Shown in pieces: positions 61,375-64,000 of a stretch of 64,000 bases of DNA. Below the pieces are notes generated by a model. The model was not told where the DNA came from and searched no databases. It saw only the letters and a list, made by a program, of their open reading frames with translations. The stretch lies in the NCBI RefSeq assembly GCF_022539315.1, contig NC_066316.1, positions 23,921,245 through 23,985,244 on the forward strand. The letters are read 5' to 3'. This DNA comes from Serinus canaria (lineage: Eukaryota; Chordata; Aves; Passeriformes; Fringillidae). The position numbers and the translations under genes are program-made. How positions within the stretch are numbered: the stretch's first letter is position 1; the number at the start of each line of letters is the position of its first letter.

Positions 61375-62460
61375 AACCAGAGAAGAATTAATTTAAAGAA
61401 CATTTTTAAAATAACTTTATCATAAAGAGAAAATACCATGAAAAATCTGGAATTTGCTGTTTTTCACAGATAGGCCACATACCTATGAAACACACAAATT
61501 TCTGTTTTGGTCATCATTATGAAACTGTCAGGCTTTTCAGATGGGTTAATTCACCTGTAGAATCATTTCCAGGTCATTACAGGGTAAGGTGTGGGTGCTG
61601 TACAATATGTTCTAAGAAACACACGACAATTGCTTTGGCTTCATTTGCAAGACAAAAAAGGGTGCAAAAATCTTTGTGCAGTGAAGTTAAAATCCAGAAA
61701 GCTACTGATTTCTTCATGCACAAAGAACCATTGTGTGCTTTCACCCAAAACTACTTATTTCAGATAAAATAGAAGTATGTGAGCAAGAACAAACCTCAGA
61801 GGCCCCAAGAGAGAGTTTGTTTCACACATTTCTTTTGGAACAGGCTGTCTCAGCTCTTTGCACAGCACACCAAACAAGCAGACTCCATGTTTCATCAAAA
61901 GGCTCAAGGCAGACAAAGCAAAAGATGAACAATGATGAACAAAGCCCCACTGTGTAGGGTATATCTTACATACTAAAGCAGATAAGAGACATTGCTCCAA
62001 AGAGGTCACAGTCACAAACGATGTATAGCTACAGAAGTCTCCTTGCAGCATAAGGCATCGGATGTTTTTCCAACAAAAATAAGATTTTTTTTTCTCAAAA
62101 AAAATCCTGTCTACCCAGATGTGGTGTTAAAAAAAAAAAAGAAAAAATAAAAAAGGAATCCAGATCTTATGGAAGAAAATTCTGTACAGTGTTCATCAGG
62201 AAAAAAAACAAAACAACTCCATTACAGCAGAGTTCTGGTATCTGTACATCATCTCTGGCACATTCTCCTCCTCATTCCTTATGTGGATTCTGCAGTAATG
62301 TCCTTATTCTGTCATTTTGTGCGATATGTTTTTCTTTTTACAGCTTTGAACAATATGTTCTCATCCGAAATGTTCTTATGGCTGTACTGAATAGGCTATG
62401 AAATATCTAAGTATTCTCTTTTCAGATCAAGTGTCTGCATACTTGATTTACCAATCATGG

Positions 62461-62464
62461 TAGG

Positions 62465-62515
<51 letters not shown>

Positions 62516-62532
62516 GATAGATAGATAGATAG
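62461..62532. repeat. (GATA)n microsatellite
   Basis: About 17 GATA units with one interruption (GATAAGATA near 62511-62519) and a TAGGTA start. It is a simple tetranucleotide repeat. Confidence 0.97.
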
Positions 62533-62690
62533 GTGTAGAAACATAATCTTAAATAGATATCACTAAAAAAGCAATTTTAAAACACTAACTTCAAAGCAGA
62601 GAAATGAAAAGAGAAGGCTTGGGGAGCACTATATTTTAATCTGTGTTTTTCATTATTATTTAATTCTCTTACATTCTGGGGAAGACCAGA

Positions 62691-62718
62691 TAAAATAAAT
62701 AAATAAAATAAAACAAAT
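62691..62718. repeat. (AAAT)n short simple repeat
   Basis: AATAAATAAATAAAATAAAAC-type units over about 28 bases. It is a minor low-complexity run. Confidence 0.7.
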
Positions 62719-63181
62719 ATGTAGGGACATATTTCAAGGGACTCCTCAATACAGAAGCACTAATTCAAAATGTCACCATAGAAGAGCACTGCAAAAGTCA
62801 CAGACATTTTATTCTCTGGCTCAGAATGCAAAGGAAATACCTAATATTTGTAGATTGCAGAAGCATTGGCTAAGGCTTGAGATCTCTCAGGTAAAACATC
62901 TTGCTTTAAAAAAAGTAATTGGCATGAATCCAGACTTTATGAAAATATCCTTCCAGAATGTTATGCAAGAATTCCACATGAATTTACCTTCAGATAATGG
63001 AAAATTTTCTAAAAAGTCCAAGGTACCTGAAGATCAATTCTATGTACAACATGGACTCAGCAGTTCCAAAGTGGCCTATATTTCCATGGAGTTTTACATC
63101 CTGGAAGAGTCCATAAAAATTTTAGAAATTATGAGATATTCTTGACTCTGTGTCCCAAGAGTACACAAAGTACACAATAAT

Positions 63182-63210
63182 ACATTGCCAGGGCATTGTC
63201 CTGGCAATGT
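63182..63210. repeat. Perfect 11-bp inverted repeat, 7-base loop
   Basis: ACATTGCCAGG (63182-63192) pairs exactly with CCTGGCAATGT (63200-63210) around GCATTGT. Pairing can be extended outward by about four more bases with one bulge. It is a small stable hairpin with no other recognised context. Confidence 0.88.
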
Positions 63211-63420
63211 TATTGAGCATTTTATTTAGTCTGTCTTAAGGAACCCCAGTGAAGCCTGCCCATTTGTGTGGTGACACACACAGGAAAACTCCTCAAGACA
63301 ATACAAAAATATTTCATCTTTTTGAATAACTAGGAAGAATACAATACTCAGAATACAGCAGCCCATATGAAAATTTGGATATCACAATAAATAAACTAAT
63401 GCTGCAATGGAATTTCTTCA

Positions 63421-63450
63421 TTAAATTAAATTAATTAAATTAAATTAAAA
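63421..63450. repeat. (TTAAA)n short simple repeat
   Basis: TTAAATTAAATTAATTAAAT units over 30 bases; low complexity. Confidence 0.85.
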
Positions 63451-64000
63451 TGAATTTATCTAAATGGATAAAACCTGGAGGTGTTGGTACTCCCATTGCT
63501 GAGTGTGTAAGCTGGAAGCCTGATTTGATACTGTTGAGGTGGCTTTTAGGTCCCTCGCTGACATTTTAAAGCCTTGGTAGAGTAGTTTATTCAAGTCAGC
63601 TAAAAACCAACACCCAAACAAGCTGCCAGTCAGTACAAACAGTTCAAGCTGTGGTACACCCAGCTGCAAATGCTGGGTGCAGAGATCCCATGTGGGACCA
63701 TTAACTAAAAAGTTTCATTAAGACAGAAAAAATATATTAACTTCGATTTTCTGAAAATGTTTCTTTGAGAAGTTGTTTTGAGTGTAGTTTTGAGGTGACT
63801 GGACCATGGAAATTACTTCCAATAACAGCAGTACTACACCCTCCAATATCATGATTCAAAAGCAGTCAACAATTGCATTGGTTACAAGACAGTTCTCTCT
63901 GGAAATAAACCAAATCACCACCTGAACCTTATTCAATTTTAAAATGTAGAACATCAGTTTGAAATTTCTGCACAACAGCAGATGTGATCAACCTTAGATG

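Larger units (their letters stand above)
60836..64000. other. Non-coding stretch to window end
   Basis: No recognisable gene. It contains hairpins at 61344 and 63182, an A-rich run (62129-62157), the GATA repeat, AAAT and TTAAA simple repeats, and an unremarkable 96-codon open frame at 62855-63145 (plus) whose product is not recognised. Confidence 0.5.

Overview
The window looks like vertebrate, and specifically bird, intergenic or intronic DNA, most likely from a songbird. By eye it is AT-rich (roughly 40% GC) with very few CpGs, no operon-like gene packing and no open frame longer than 179 codons. The only clear interspersed repeats are sparse. One is a CR1 LINE 3' end (33777-34090) with the family's short terminal repeat. 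Another is an older CR1-like tail (40213-40270). A third is a GC-rich stretch (about 9775-10045) resembling an LTR-type repeat I associate with passerines. A few degraded MIR-like SINE remnants are also present. No mammalian L1, Alu or B1 sequence was noticed. Family names come from remembered consensus features, not from a database search.

No protein-coding gene can be named with confidence, and no tRNA, rRNA, CRISPR array or intact transposon was seen. The open frames are scattered over both strands, short, and not recognisable as known proteins.

Layout. 1-7.5 kb is AT-rich non-coding DNA with one strong splice-acceptor-like site (2169) and a palindromic hormone-response-element-like site. 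7.5-17.7 kb is non-coding, with a pyrimidine tract, the LTR-like fragment and a possible 29-nt microexon (8466-8494). 17.77-17.89 kb is a pure 124-bp GGAA tetranucleotide repeat. 18-33.7 kb is gene-poor and contains a perfect 18-bp-arm palindrome at 32168-32205. 33.8-35.9 kb is the most gene-like part: a CR1 copy, then a 360-bp CpG island (34561-34922), then a donor-like site and a 107-bp exon-like segment (35746-35852) with strong sites at both ends. 36-48 kb holds a 97-bp near-perfect hairpin (41184-41280) with a U2-snRNA-like stretch in each arm, a TGGAA repeat, a G-rich quadruplex-type tract and a MIR-like SINE. 48-64 kb holds several short tandem duplications, two exon-like open frames (60.6 and 57.0 kb), a GATA repeat and small hairpins.

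The features most worth following are the CpG island with its possible downstream exon (a candidate unannotated promoter and transcript) and the 97-bp fold-back at 41.2 kb (a candidate microRNA-like or fold-back element). Neither can be proved from sequence alone.
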